Shown piece by piece: positions 8,964 to 17,511 of a stretch of 64,000 bases of DNA. This DNA comes from an uncultured Gammaproteobacteria bacterium. Its GTDB lineage: Bacteria > Pseudomonadota > Gammaproteobacteria > Pseudomonadales > Ketobacteraceae. Under the pieces are notes generated by a model. The model saw only the letters and a program-made list of their open reading frames with translations. It did not search any database and was not told the DNA's origin. Made by a program: the position numbers and the translations under genes. The first letter of the stretch is position 1, and each line of letters begins with the position of its first letter. Location: NCBI GenBank assembly GCA_913063125.1, contig CAJXZM010000007.1, forward strand, positions 16,120 through 80,119, given 5' to 3'.

Positions 8964-10805
8964 TTACCCTCGCTCCACCCGATTCCGACCATTACCTTTT
9001 GCTTTGTATAACGCTTTATCAACACGATCAAAACAAGAGTTCACCGTATCCCCACTTTGCAAGGCCGACACACCAAAGCTAGCAGTAATAGAAACTCTTT
9101 CTCCCGCAAAATTAAAAGGGCAACATGCAATCGCTGCCCGTACCTTTTCTATTGCTAAGCATGCAGCATCCTCATCCGTGTCGGGCATAAGTATTACAAA
9201 CTCTTCTCCACCAAAACGTGCAACAAAATCTTCACTTCGAATATTCATTTGGACCTCACGAGCGACCAATTTTAATACTTTGTCGCCACGTAAATGACCT
9301 AACGTATCATTGATTTTTTTAAAGAAATCTATGTCCACAATCGCCATACTAAGTGGGCGATCATGCCGTTTCCAACGGGAAAATTCCTTTTCTACCTGTT
9401 CATCATATGCCTGACGGTTCGGTAACTCCGTCAAAGGATCGCGCATTGCTTGCAATCGCTGGGCTTCCAAGCTGTTACGCAACTCCCTCGCTTCAGATTC
9501 CATTTCAATCATTTTGGCGCCCAACATCTCGATACGAGTGTAAACTTCATCGCGCCGATCTCTTTCTTCAACATGAAACATATCAATCACATCAACAATT
9601 TGATTTACCATTGATGTAATATCTTCTTTTAGCACACCTATGTCTAACGCATCATTAACACTGGCCTTAATTTCATTAAGCCCCATACGAACATCTTGGT
9701 CTAACTTTGTTTGATTAAGCTGTGCTTTTTCTTCACCTTCTCGCGCAACTTGCAAAAAATCTTGGATATCTTGCAACCGATCATGCAGAGTTACCAGGAA
9801 ACCTTCAAACTCTCGTTGAGCAACTTTTTTAGTAGAAGCAACCAGCTCCAATGTCTCTGCCAATAACTCTGGTAAAAACACCCAATCAAAATCGTTTTGT
9901 AAACGAAACACTAAGGTATTTTTTCTTCCATCAAATTCATTCGGTGTTTCAATTTGATCAACTAAACCACAAAATACTTGAACAGTACGAGACTTTAATT
10001 CTTCTCTCTGGTGTTGCTCACCCTGCTTAAGATCACCGGTCTCTTCACTAGTTGTTACGGGCGATGAATCTGAAGCCTTTTCTCGTTCCACCTCTTCAGA
10101 ATCATTGGCCGAATCAACAGGCGTTGCGATCAAAGCAGTCGCACCTTCGTCTATAACGTCAACAGATTCTCCTGTATCATCCTGAACATCGACCTTCTCA
10201 AAATCACTTACAGGAAGAGGGGGTGTACCAATATCTCCGTCATGGACACCATCACTATCGTTCTCTTTAGCACCAAAAAATAAACGCTGAAACAAACCTT
10301 TAGGTTTATTCTCTAACTCTCCCTTTTCCAACGCTACAAGATAGTTAAAAACGGGACGCTGAACGTCAAGGTAACCTTTCCACAAATCGATATTGACAGT
10401 TGTACCTTGCAACATACTCGGTAATTGTTTGCGAAATAATTTAATAGCCGACTTATCTTTACGGGGCAGCGTAACGTCTAATGTTGCAGCAAGCGCATCA
10501 TCGATCAATTCTGTTGCGATGCCAAAATCATCCTTTCGGTGATCATCTAAGGCAATAACACAGCCCTCTAAACGTGCAATCATCGGCTCTAACATCAATA
10601 CATCATCGACTTCACGTAATGCGCTACGTAGTTCTGCCAATATATCGTCCAACGGCTCATCCAATCCATCTGCCGCCAAACTCACACGCACAAACCCCTT
10701 ACGCAAAAGATCTAAGCGTTTCGCCGCCTGCTGCTCTTCCGCTTCAAATTTCTCCAAAGACTGCAGGTACTTTTCTTTCCAACTTTGAGGTTCAGCTTCC
10801 GCCAT
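8964..10805 (-). CDS. dgcP: GGDEF-domain diguanylate cyclase, DgcP-like
   Basis: A 613-residue soluble protein. A long N-terminal region without membrane segments (about 1-430, ending in a predicted coiled coil of ERDRRDEVYTRIEMLGAKM type) leads to a complete GGDEF domain: active site GGEEF at 532-536, and an RSED I-site at 523-526, five residues before it, so product inhibition by c-di-GMP is expected. It makes c-di-GMP from two GTP. The symbol rests on gene order: in Pseudomonas the DgcP gene lies beside an EEP-family gene and dsbA, as here. A low-complexity acidic stretch at about 190-270 separates N-terminal and middle parts. The 5' leader contains a small hairpin. Confidence 0.8.
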   Translation of the reverse strand: MAEAEPQSWKEKYLQSLEKFEAEEQQAAKRLDLLRKGFVRVSLAADGLDEPLDDILAELRSALREVDDVLMLEPMIARLEGCVIALDDHRKDDFGIATELIDDALAATLDVTLPRKDKSAIKLFRKQLPSMLQGTTVNIDLWKGYLDVQRPVFNYLVALEKGELENKPKGLFQRLFFGAKENDSDGVHDGDIGTPPLPVSDFEKVDVQDDTGESVDVIDEGATALIATPVDSANDSEEVEREKASDSSPVTTSEETGDLKQGEQHQREELKSRTVQVFCGLVDQIETPNEFDGRKNTLVFRLQNDFDWVFLPELLAETLELVASTKKVAQREFEGFLVTLHDRLQDIQDFLQVAREGEEKAQLNQTKLDQDVRMGLNEIKASVNDALDIGVLKEDITSMVNQIVDVIDMFHVEERDRRDEVYTRIEMLGAKMIEMESEARELRNSLEAQRLQAMRDPLTELPNRQAYDEQVEKEFSRWKRHDRPLSMAIVDIDFFKKINDTLGHLRGDKVLKLVAREVQMNIRSEDFVARFGGEEFVILMPDTDEDAACLAIEKVRAAIACCPFNFAGERVSITASFGVSALQSGDTVNSCFDRVDKALYKAKGNGRNRVERG

Positions 10806-10838
10806 AATGTTTTATATAACTCTTCAATCGCAAAGTTA

Positions 10839-10854
10839 ACCTCGCTAACGAGGT
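10839..10854 (-). promoter_or_regulatory. Small hairpin in the dgcP leader
   Basis: ACCTCG, CTAA, CGAGGT form a perfect 6-bp stem with a 4-base loop, about 34-49 bases before the dgcP start. No c-di-GMP riboswitch core was seen around it. It could be a protein-binding site or a leader structure. Confidence 0.3.
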
Positions 10855-11027
10855 ACGAGTAACTACTAGTATAGATAGTACTTGAGCCAGCTATAGATGA
10901 ATTTGCTCTTAAAGTGACGATCTCAAGAATCAGCAACTGCTTCTCTTTAAACTAGATGCAAAAAAGATCCTTAGAAAACCTATAAATACAATATAAAACA
11001 AATACTTATTGGTATGCGTAAAACCAT

Positions 11028-11861
11028 TTATTCATAAAACGATTCTCTAATAGAATTAGGCAAGCAAATTTCCATCGCTATTGGCCGATGATCAGAGTGA
11101 GTATGCTCCAATACAGAAACTTTATTAATCTTCAAACTAGGGCTCACCATAATATGGTCAATACTTCTATCAGGTTTCCAGCTTGGGAACGTATGATGCT
11201 CACCATTAACCTGAATAAGGTGGGTATCTCGTAAAGGAGTGTCAATAATCTGATCCCCTCTGCAATTCATATCCCCCATCACGATGACATGTTCATGCCC
11301 CTGAATTAATTCGCGAATATAATCCAACTGACGAAAACGTGCTTTTTCGCTTAACGCCAAGTGCAACCCAATTAAGACTAATGGGTTATCAGGATGTCCG
11401 TATTTAGCAACAATAGCCCCACGACCCTTTAACCCTGGTAATTTATGATCCTGTAATTCATAAGGGACAAAGCGCGATAAAACGCCATTTGAGAATTTCC
11501 CAAACCGGCCAAAGTCTCGATTCAATTGCTGATACCAATAATCAAAACCGGCAACATCTGCCAAATACGACACTTGATTGACAAAACTACTGCGCAAACT
11601 GCCGCCATCCACCTCTTGAAGTGCTACTAAGTCGTAATCCACCAGCACTTTTGCAATATCATCTAATCGCTGTACACCACGCCAATCGGGTAGTAAATGA
11701 CGCCAGCTTCGCGTGACATAGTGATGATAAGAGCTTGTACCAATAGCCGCTTGTATATTGTAAGACAGCAACTTCAGAGTCTCAGGCACCTCTTTCCCAT
11801 ATTTACGAGAAAAACCCTGATTCCCTTGCTCTAACACCTCGTGATTGATCTGAAATGACAA
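11028..11861 (-). CDS. Endonuclease/exonuclease/phosphatase family protein
   Basis: A 277-residue EEP-superfamily hydrolase (the fold of DNase I, exonuclease III and inositol phosphatases). Visible metal and catalytic motifs are LSYNIQ near residue 34, ALQEVDGG with the metal-binding Glu, GDMNCRGD with the catalytic Asp-x-Asn, and the C-terminal SDHRPIAMEI with the catalytic Asp-His. No signal peptide is seen, so it is probably cytoplasmic. It sits between dgcP and dsbA as in Pseudomonas. The substrate (DNA, RNA or phosphodiester) is not readable from the sequence. Confidence 0.88.
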   Translation of the reverse strand: MSFQINHEVLEQGNQGFSRKYGKEVPETLKLLSYNIQAAIGTSSYHHYVTRSWRHLLPDWRGVQRLDDIAKVLVDYDLVALQEVDGGSLRSSFVNQVSYLADVAGFDYWYQQLNRDFGRFGKFSNGVLSRFVPYELQDHKLPGLKGRGAIVAKYGHPDNPLVLIGLHLALSEKARFRQLDYIRELIQGHEHVIVMGDMNCRGDQIIDTPLRDTHLIQVNGEHHTFPSWKPDRSIDHIMVSPSLKINKVSVLEHTHSDHRPIAMEICLPNSIRESFYE

Positions 11862-11899
11862 CCTTGTACTCCTAACGAATAAAAACTGGACAAGAAAAA

Positions 11900-11921
11900 A
11901 GCCGGATTTTTACATCCAGCT
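11900..11921 (-). terminator. Rho-independent terminator after dsbA
   Basis: On the minus strand AGCTGGAT and ATCCGGCT pair (one mismatch) and are followed by a run of T (the A-run at 11894-11900 on plus). It lies about 70 bases after the dsbA stop and upstream of the EEP gene, so it probably ends the dsbA transcript. Confidence 0.75.
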
Positions 11922-11990
11922 TTTAAAGTCTATCAAAATTTCATCCGATGACCAGTATATCCCTCACAGAAGGAGTCATCCGTCAGTAAT

Positions 11991-12644
11991 TTATAAAGCC
12001 GCCTGCATCGTCACTCTTTCTTTCTCAATCAAGAAGTTCACAATCTGCATCATACGAGGGAAACCTTTTGCCATCTTTGTTCCAACAACATATTTACCGT
12101 TAACCACGATAGCAGGCACACCACTTAAGCGTGCAGCCTTTGCAAAAGCTTCCGCCTGACGTACCTTTGTACGAACCGGAAACGATTGAAAAAGCTTATT
12201 AAAATCAGACTCAGACACATCATATTTCTTGAAAAAAGCTGCCAGCTCTTCTTGGCTAAATAATTTATTCCTCGCCACATGTAACTGATCAAACAGTGCT
12301 GGAGACATTTCTTTAGTCTTACCCAGTAATTCCATCACATAGAACGCATGTGCATGGTTCATCCAACTCTTATTTAATGGGGCAGGTGTTTGTACAAAAG
12401 TTACACCTTCAGGCAAGTTTTCTGAAAATTTATGGATAAATGGCTCCAATTTATAACAATGTGGGCAACCAAACCAAAAGAATTCTCGAACTTCAATTGA
12501 ACTTGGGTCAGCCGTCTGAATAGACTGCTTTAATTCTGTATAATCGACGCCTTCACGAAACGTTTCAGCCTGTGCAGTCAACACTAAAAATCCCGCCAAT
12601 AAACCAACAATCAAGGCAAACAGCTGTTTTTGTACTTGTTTCAT
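11991..12644 (-). CDS. dsbA: Periplasmic thiol:disulfide interchange protein DsbA
   Basis: About 217 residues from the ATG at 12644. An upstream TTG would add five residues, but the ATG gives a normal signal peptide (MKQVQKQL plus a hydrophobic run ending TAQA). The thioredoxin-fold active site is C60-PHC63 in FFWFGCPHCYKLEPF, and the cis-proline loop is SGVPAIVVNGKY. DsbA introduces disulfides into proteins entering the periplasm. It is downstream of the cytochrome c genes on the same strand but separated by a strong hairpin at 12787-12814. The C-terminus is normal for the Pseudomonas type. Confidence 0.95.
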   Translation of the reverse strand: MKQVQKQLFALIVGLLAGFLVLTAQAETFREGVDYTELKQSIQTADPSSIEVREFFWFGCPHCYKLEPFIHKFSENLPEGVTFVQTPAPLNKSWMNHAHAFYVMELLGKTKEMSPALFDQLHVARNKLFSQEELAAFFKKYDVSESDFNKLFQSFPVRTKVRQAEAFAKAARLSGVPAIVVNGKYVVGTKMAKGFPRMMQIVNFLIEKERVTMQAAL

Positions 12645-12786
12645 TGTTATATTTTCCAATTGTTACGTAAGTCAGTTGTTATATAAATCAAAAATCACTT
12701 TTCGAAGCTTAAGGTTAGAGCCCAGTATTGCTCTGGTGTTCCCTAAACATTCAGCAATAAGCAGCAAACACCGTTTCGCAGATAAT

Positions 12787-12814
12787 AAAAAGGGCGGCTT
12801 ATGCCACCCTTTTT
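12787..12814 (-). terminator. Terminator after cytochrome c4 gene (bidirectional shape)
   Basis: AAAAGGG-C-GGC and GCC-A-CCCTTTT form a strong stem with flanking A and T runs on both sides, so it works in either direction by shape. It follows the minus-strand cytochrome c4 gene by about 20 bases and separates it from dsbA. Confidence 0.8.
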
Positions 12815-12835
12815 TCGTCTACACATTCAATCGTG

Positions 12836-13474
12836 TTACTTAAGACCGTTAATGTAACTCGCTACGGCTTTAAGTTCGCGGTCACTTAATCGTCCAGCGA
12901 CACTTTGCATCATCTTAGCGTCGCCATCATTTGTACGACGAACGCCAGCTTCATCTGCACGCCCCGCTGCACGAAACGCTTTTAACTGCGCTTCTACGTA
13001 GGCTGTATGCTGTCCACCAAGAGCTGGATAACCCGCTGCAGGCATACCTTTGCCTGTTGCTCCATGACATGCAGAACAAGCAGTCACTCCGGTATCAGCA
13101 TTCCCAGCTCGGTATATATTTTGACCTAGCTCTAACAAGTCAGCCTTAACCATGCCAATTTTAATGGTTTGAGAGCTAAAATAGGCAGCTAAATCCGCAA
13201 CATCTTGATCACTTAAACCACCCACAATAGCCGTCATTGCAACAACGTTACGAGCGCCGCTTTTAATATCATTTATTTGCTTAATAAAATACCGTTCATT
13301 CTGACCCGCTAATTTCGGAAAACTAGGAATCATGCTATTCCCATCTGCCCCATGACAACCGCCACACACTGCCGCTTTAGTCTTTCCAGCTTCCGCATCA
13401 CCGGCGGCCTCTGCAATACCAGCGGTTGCTAGCATCGTCAATACAATGGATAAAATCTTTGTTACTTGGTTCAT
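12836..13474 (-). CDS. Dihaem cytochrome c4
   Basis: A 212-residue secreted dihaem cytochrome. A signal peptide ending AEA is followed by two class I cytochrome c domains, each with one haem-binding motif: C37-GGC-H41 and C133-SAC-H137. The symmetric two-domain layout and segments such as MIPSFPKLAGQNERY and GYPALGGQHTAYVEAQL are typical of cytochrome c4, a periplasmic electron donor to terminal oxidases. It lies beside cytochrome c5 and dsbA as in Pseudomonas. No defect is seen. Confidence 0.93.
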   Translation of the reverse strand: MNQVTKILSIVLTMLATAGIAEAAGDAEAGKTKAAVCGGCHGADGNSMIPSFPKLAGQNERYFIKQINDIKSGARNVVAMTAIVGGLSDQDVADLAAYFSSQTIKIGMVKADLLELGQNIYRAGNADTGVTACSACHGATGKGMPAAGYPALGGQHTAYVEAQLKAFRAAGRADEAGVRRTNDGDAKMMQSVAGRLSDRELKAVASYINGLK

Positions 13475-13633
13475 CTTAACGTCCAGTTTTGCTCTAAAGC
13501 GTATTTATTCTGTATGGGGAGTATCTCAACCAGCATAGCTAAACATAGGAGGTGCTGTTTCTGCCTACACGCTCACTGTGATAGACCAGTCTCAACACCC
13601 CCTGTACAACTAAATGTAATACTTACAAAGCAA

Positions 13634-13930
13634 CTACTTAGCTGTAGACATAAAGGTAATAAGTTCTTTTAGTTCATCGTCAGAACAATCCGCACACAAA
13701 CCCATAGGAGGCATAGCGCCTTTACCAGCTTTAGCACTTGCTACTAGAACATCCATACCTTGTGCTACACGAGGTGCCCATGCTTCTTTGTTACCAGTGA
13801 TAGGAGCTCCAGCAGCACCAAATCCATGACACGCCATGCAAGTGGCATTGTACTTAGCAGGGGCTTCAGCTTGAACGGAAGCAACGAAACCTAATGCTGC
13901 AATAGCAGACGCGATAACTAATTTCTTCAT
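13634..13930 (-). CDS. Monohaem cytochrome c5
   Basis: A 98-residue protein with a short signal peptide (MKKLVIASAIAALGFVASVQA) and one haem motif C31-MAC-H35. The downstream segment GAMPPMGLCADCSDDEL has the Met axial ligand and the second cysteine pair that marks cytochrome c5. It is a small periplasmic electron carrier. It precedes cytochrome c4 on the same strand with a 159-base gap and probably has its own promoter in the gap shared with engB. Confidence 0.92.
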   Translation of the reverse strand: MKKLVIASAIAALGFVASVQAEAPAKYNATCMACHGFGAAGAPITGNKEAWAPRVAQGMDVLVASAKAGKGAMPPMGLCADCSDDELKELITFMSTAK

Positions 13931-14170
13931 ATTATACCCTTAATCTCTCTGTCACGGCCTCTGTGTACAGGCCTCTCTCATATAACATTTTATTGTGAAA
14001 TCAATGAGATACCGCGAAAAAATGTCGGTACTCTCCGTAAATCTAGAGAATTATAACCTATACCTTCGATACTTGGAAACTCCATGAACACGCCGTATTA
14101 AGGTAAACTATCGCAAAACGCAAAACCCCTTTAAAATAGCCCCTTATTTCTAATCTTTGAGCATGTGTTA

Positions 14171-14896
14171 ATGGCCAGTCCTCATCAGAAAAAACAACGA
14201 GCAAATTCAAAAAAGAACAAACGTGAACCTAATGCACCTTACCCCTATGCACGTAAAGAGCCGGAGGCTGACAAGCCAAAACGGGATAATGCAATTGCAT
14301 CTTTACTGCAACAGGCTGAATTTCTCAAAAGTGCACAAAAGCTCGCACAATGCCCCCCCAATGAAGGGTTAGAAGTTGCCTTTGCAGGTCGCTCAAATTC
14401 GGGAAAATCAAGTTCCATCAATACAATTACCAACCTGAGGAAACTGGCCCGAACCAGTAAGACCCCTGGACGAACTCAGCTTATTAACTTTTTTGGCATA
14501 AACGATGAGTTAAGATTAGTTGACCTGCCAGGCTATGGTTATGCACAAGTACCTGAAGCCATGAAGATTGAATGGCAAGCCAACATGAGTGAATATATCG
14601 AACGTCGCGAATGTTTGGCCGGGCTCATCCTGGTTATGGATGTTCGCCACCCATTGCGAGAGTTTGACCTGATGATGTTGGAATGGTCTACTCATTTTGG
14701 TATGCCTGTACATATTTTGCTGAGTAAGTCAGACAAACTTAAAAATGGCCCGGCTAACAGTGTGTTACTCAAAGTTCAGGAGGAGGTTGCTCAAATGGGG
14801 GAACATATCACGGCCCAATTATTTTCTTCACTCAAAAAAGACGGCGTCGATGCAGCACACCAAGTCATTGCTCGCTGGTTACAAATTCAAGAATAA
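14171..14896 (+). CDS. engB: Ribosome biogenesis GTPase YihA/YsxC (EngB)
   Basis: About 241 residues from ATG 14171; a GTG at 14165 would add two residues. EngB is an essential small GTPase for 50S subunit maturation. G motifs are clear: G1 [10 protein letters not shown]2 within [10 protein letters not shown]3 DLPGYGYAQ, and G4 LSKSDK. A basic N-terminal extension of about 60 residues ([12 protein letters not shown]) precedes the core. In Pseudomonas it neighbours polA on one side and the cytochrome c genes on the other; here the polA side has been displaced by about 9 kb of other genes. Confidence 0.95.
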   Translation: MASPHQKKQRANSKKNKREPNAPYPYARKEPEADKPKRDNAIASLLQQAEFLKSAQKLAQCPPNEGLEVAFAGRSNSGKSSSINTITNLRKLARTSKTPGRTQLINFFGINDELRLVDLPGYGYAQVPEAMKIEWQANMSEYIERRECLAGLILVMDVRHPLREFDLMMLEWSTHFGMPVHILLSKSDKLKNGPANSVLLKVQEEVAQMGEHITAQLFSSLKKDGVDAAHQVIARWLQIQE

Positions 14897-14918
14897 CTCA
14901 ACACGCCCCCCCTGTTTA

Positions 14919-14954
14919 GTCAGATGTTTATAACATTTGTTATAGACATCTGAC
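14919..14954. repeat. 16-bp inverted repeat after engB
   Basis: GTCAGATGTTTATAAC (14919-14934) pairs with GTTATAGACATCTGAC (14939-14954) across a 4-base loop with one mismatch. There is no T-run after it. It lies 23 bases after engB and about 100 bases before the protective-antigen-like gene, at the left border of the accessory block, and could be a transcript end or an operator. Confidence 0.6.
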
Positions 14955-15053
14955 ATATTGATTCAACAATTCACCCTAAGATATTGTACGCCACAGCGTG
15001 GGTCGCTATTGCCCCACAATACAATGGTGCTAACAATAAAAAGGGAACGGTTG

Positions 15054-17474
15054 ATGAAAACACCTAAAAATGCATTCTCCAAACTGTTAATGATAGGTCT
15101 GGTCGGAGGGCTTATTTCATGCGGAGGAGAACAAGTAGAACCTGATGTCGAAGTTGATACCGATGGGGATGGTATCTTTGATCACCAAGAGTCCAATGGA
15201 TATTATTATTTAGACGGTGAATTTTTTACGCTTGAACGTGTTATGTCAGAGGATCAATGGCTGGAATTTTCTCAAAATGATGAAATAGATCCACCGCAAA
15301 ATAAACGCACTCCGTTTAAGCTAACCTACGACGTAATGAATAATAACAACTTTGTATTCCCCTTAGGCAACGCAGAAGTATCCATTAACTTTGACGGACT
15401 CTTACCAGAATTATCAACCGCCTTTAAAAAAGAATACGGCGATACACATCCATTTTCTAAGTCTGGCTCAAATGTTCCTGGTAGCTACAAAAATCTACTA
15501 CTACGCCTAAATCAAAATTATTCCATTTTAGAACCTATTGCATTTAATGGTGATGTATTACCGTATTATTTCACCAATCCAGATCTACCGAGTTCAGATC
15601 GAGACCCTTACAGCGATTATGATGAAGTTGTCGATAGTTTCATCATGGGCAACGTTACCAAAGTTCACCCATCCATCGCCGCATTTCCCGTGATAGAAGC
15701 CACACTGGAAGGCTATACCTACGTGCCTGATGCAACGATTGAGGATAGCCAAGGGCGAGAAATATCCTCTTCCGTTAGCCATTCTGTTGAGAGCTCCACG
15801 TCACAAACTGATTCCTGGGAAGCATCTGTTTCCGTTACCGGTACAGTCAGTTTTGTTCCATCTGTCGAGGTCAGTGTATCCGCAAGTGTTGGAGGAAGTT
15901 ATACATCAAGCGAAGTTGTTTCCGACAGCAATGAAAACAGCGAAGGTTTTTCATGGGAAAGTGCAACCACCACAAACACGTTGTGCGCCGCCAACATCAC
16001 CTTTGATGTTGCTCTACAAAATACCGGTAGTGCACCGGCCGAGGATGTTGAGTTGCTCTATCAAGTTCGCATTGGTAGTACAACATTACCGGCTTTTTCT
16101 CCGGAGTTTGCCCTAGACCTGCCGGCGAATGGCATTCCTATCGCCAACAATGGCGCGTTAACCTACGACGCCGGGTGTATTTCTATTAATCAATTGCAAT
16201 ACCTACAACTAGGCGGAGCCATAGAATTAGAAACCATCGTTAACACCGCAAAAATCCCTTATTTAGGAGGGGATGATGAACTGATTGAATTTGGCTCAGA
16301 ATGGTTAACCTATATGTCCATGGCAATGTTACAAAACGCCAAACTTCACTATTCCGTTTTTGACCAAAATGACGCCTTATTCCGTAATACCTTTTATGTC
16401 GACCCAGAAAATCGCCATAAGGTACTTACGTTACGAGATGCCGTTAAATCAACGTTAGACATTCCTTGTGATGACCAGCAACACGCCAGCTTCTGTATCA
16501 ACATGGAAGGAGATATTGTTCAATCTCCCCAAACCTATGTCGGTATTATCAGACACGGAAGTGACAACTCGGATGCCAAGCTCGATGAACTCTTAGGCAA
16601 CAATACCAATGTTCTCGACATTAAACTCGAACCTATGTGGGAATATCACATCATTACCACAACCTCTGACACTCCGACTATTCGTTCTGTTAACCTCAAC
16701 ATACATAATGCAGAAGTTGAAATTGTTGCTAGAGTCACCGATGAACTGGGTATCGACGTCGTGCAATTTTGTGAAACAGCACAACGGTGTTTTGATATGG
16801 CTTACAATAGCGCCACACAATTGTATACCCACACACCAGAGGCAGGAAAAGTTCCTACCGGTGATGAATTCCTAATAGCGATTAACAGTCGTAATCAAAA
16901 CGTAACAATCCCCATCCAGTTACCAAGCACATGGAACAGCCAAATTTCTGTTGTCGGTAAATCCAACACGCATTTTGGATCTTGGGGCAGCTGGGCAATG
17001 TGTCCAACCAATACCTACGCTAAAGGCTTTCGCTTAAAGGTTGAAGGGGCATCCTTTGATGATACCGCTCTTAACCGCATATCTCTCATCTGCTCTGATA
17101 AAGACAACACAAGCTCGCAAACCATCATTTCTGGTGGTGATACCGGCTGGGGTAATTGGGGGAACACGGTTAACTGCAACTCTGGAGAACACCTACTAAC
17201 GTTTAACATTCGCTCTGAAGTCTATCAAGGATTAGATGGCGATGACTCTGGAGCTAATGCAATTCGTTTTACCTGTGGCGGTGGCGGAGCAGAGCTCTCT
17301 GTAAACAATGAAGGTCCCGTTGGTAGCTGGGGTGGCTCCCAAAGTGTTAATAACGCTAATTACCGTATTTGTGGCGTAAGGTCTCAAATTGAAGCCAGCC
17401 AAGGTTTCACTGATGATACTGCGCTTAACAACGTAGAATTTAAGTATTGTGATTATTCAGGCATCTTTAATTAA
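15054..17474 (+). CDS. Protective-antigen-like pore-forming lipoprotein with C-terminal VMO-I domain
   Basis: An 806-residue protein from ATG 15054 (GGGAACGG lies just upstream; ATG 14958 would place a signal peptide internally). A lipoprotein signal ends at C23 (LISC). Residues 35-46 (DTDGDGIFDHQE) match the calcium-binding segment of anthrax protective antigen (PA), which there reads DTDNDGIPDSLE. DPYSDYDEV (184-192), HPSIAAFPVIEA, a Ser/Thr-rich alternating strand region at about 235-300 equivalent to the membrane-inserting loop, and NTGSAPAEDV follow in the PA order. The N-terminal PA14 domain and furin site are absent. Residues about 628-800 form a VMO-I beta-prism: three W-G-x-W style repeats with DDTALN at 669-674 and 787-792 and DDSGANAI at 730-737. 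Probable role: surface pore or carbohydrate-binding assembly; no enzymatic A component is in the window. Confidence 0.75.
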   Translation: MKTPKNAFSKLLMIGLVGGLISCGGEQVEPDVEVDTDGDGIFDHQESNGYYYLDGEFFTLERVMSEDQWLEFSQNDEIDPPQNKRTPFKLTYDVMNNNNFVFPLGNAEVSINFDGLLPELSTAFKKEYGDTHPFSKSGSNVPGSYKNLLLRLNQNYSILEPIAFNGDVLPYYFTNPDLPSSDRDPYSDYDEVVDSFIMGNVTKVHPSIAAFPVIEATLEGYTYVPDATIEDSQGREISSSVSHSVESSTSQTDSWEASVSVTGTVSFVPSVEVSVSASVGGSYTSSEVVSDSNENSEGFSWESATTTNTLCAANITFDVALQNTGSAPAEDVELLYQVRIGSTTLPAFSPEFALDLPANGIPIANNGALTYDAGCISINQLQYLQLGGAIELETIVNTAKIPYLGGDDELIEFGSEWLTYMSMAMLQNAKLHYSVFDQNDALFRNTFYVDPENRHKVLTLRDAVKSTLDIPCDDQQHASFCINMEGDIVQSPQTYVGIIRHGSDNSDAKLDELLGNNTNVLDIKLEPMWEYHIITTTSDTPTIRSVNLNIHNAEVEIVARVTDELGIDVVQFCETAQRCFDMAYNSATQLYTHTPEAGKVPTGDEFLIAINSRNQNVTIPIQLPSTWNSQISVVGKSNTHFGSWGSWAMCPTNTYAKGFRLKVEGASFDDTALNRISLICSDKDNTSSQTIISGGDTGWGNWGNTVNCNSGEHLLTFNIRSEVYQGLDGDDSGANAIRFTCGGGGAELSVNNEGPVGSWGGSQSVNNANYRICGVRSQIEASQGFTDDTALNNVEFKYCDYSGIFN

Positions 17475-17511
17475 AAACTAACTAAACGCGTAATCCCTAA
17501 AACAACAACCT

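Noticed and set aside
10806..11027. c-di-GMP riboswitch in the dgcP leader
   Set aside because: The conserved GEMM core is absent; only a short 6-bp stem is found.
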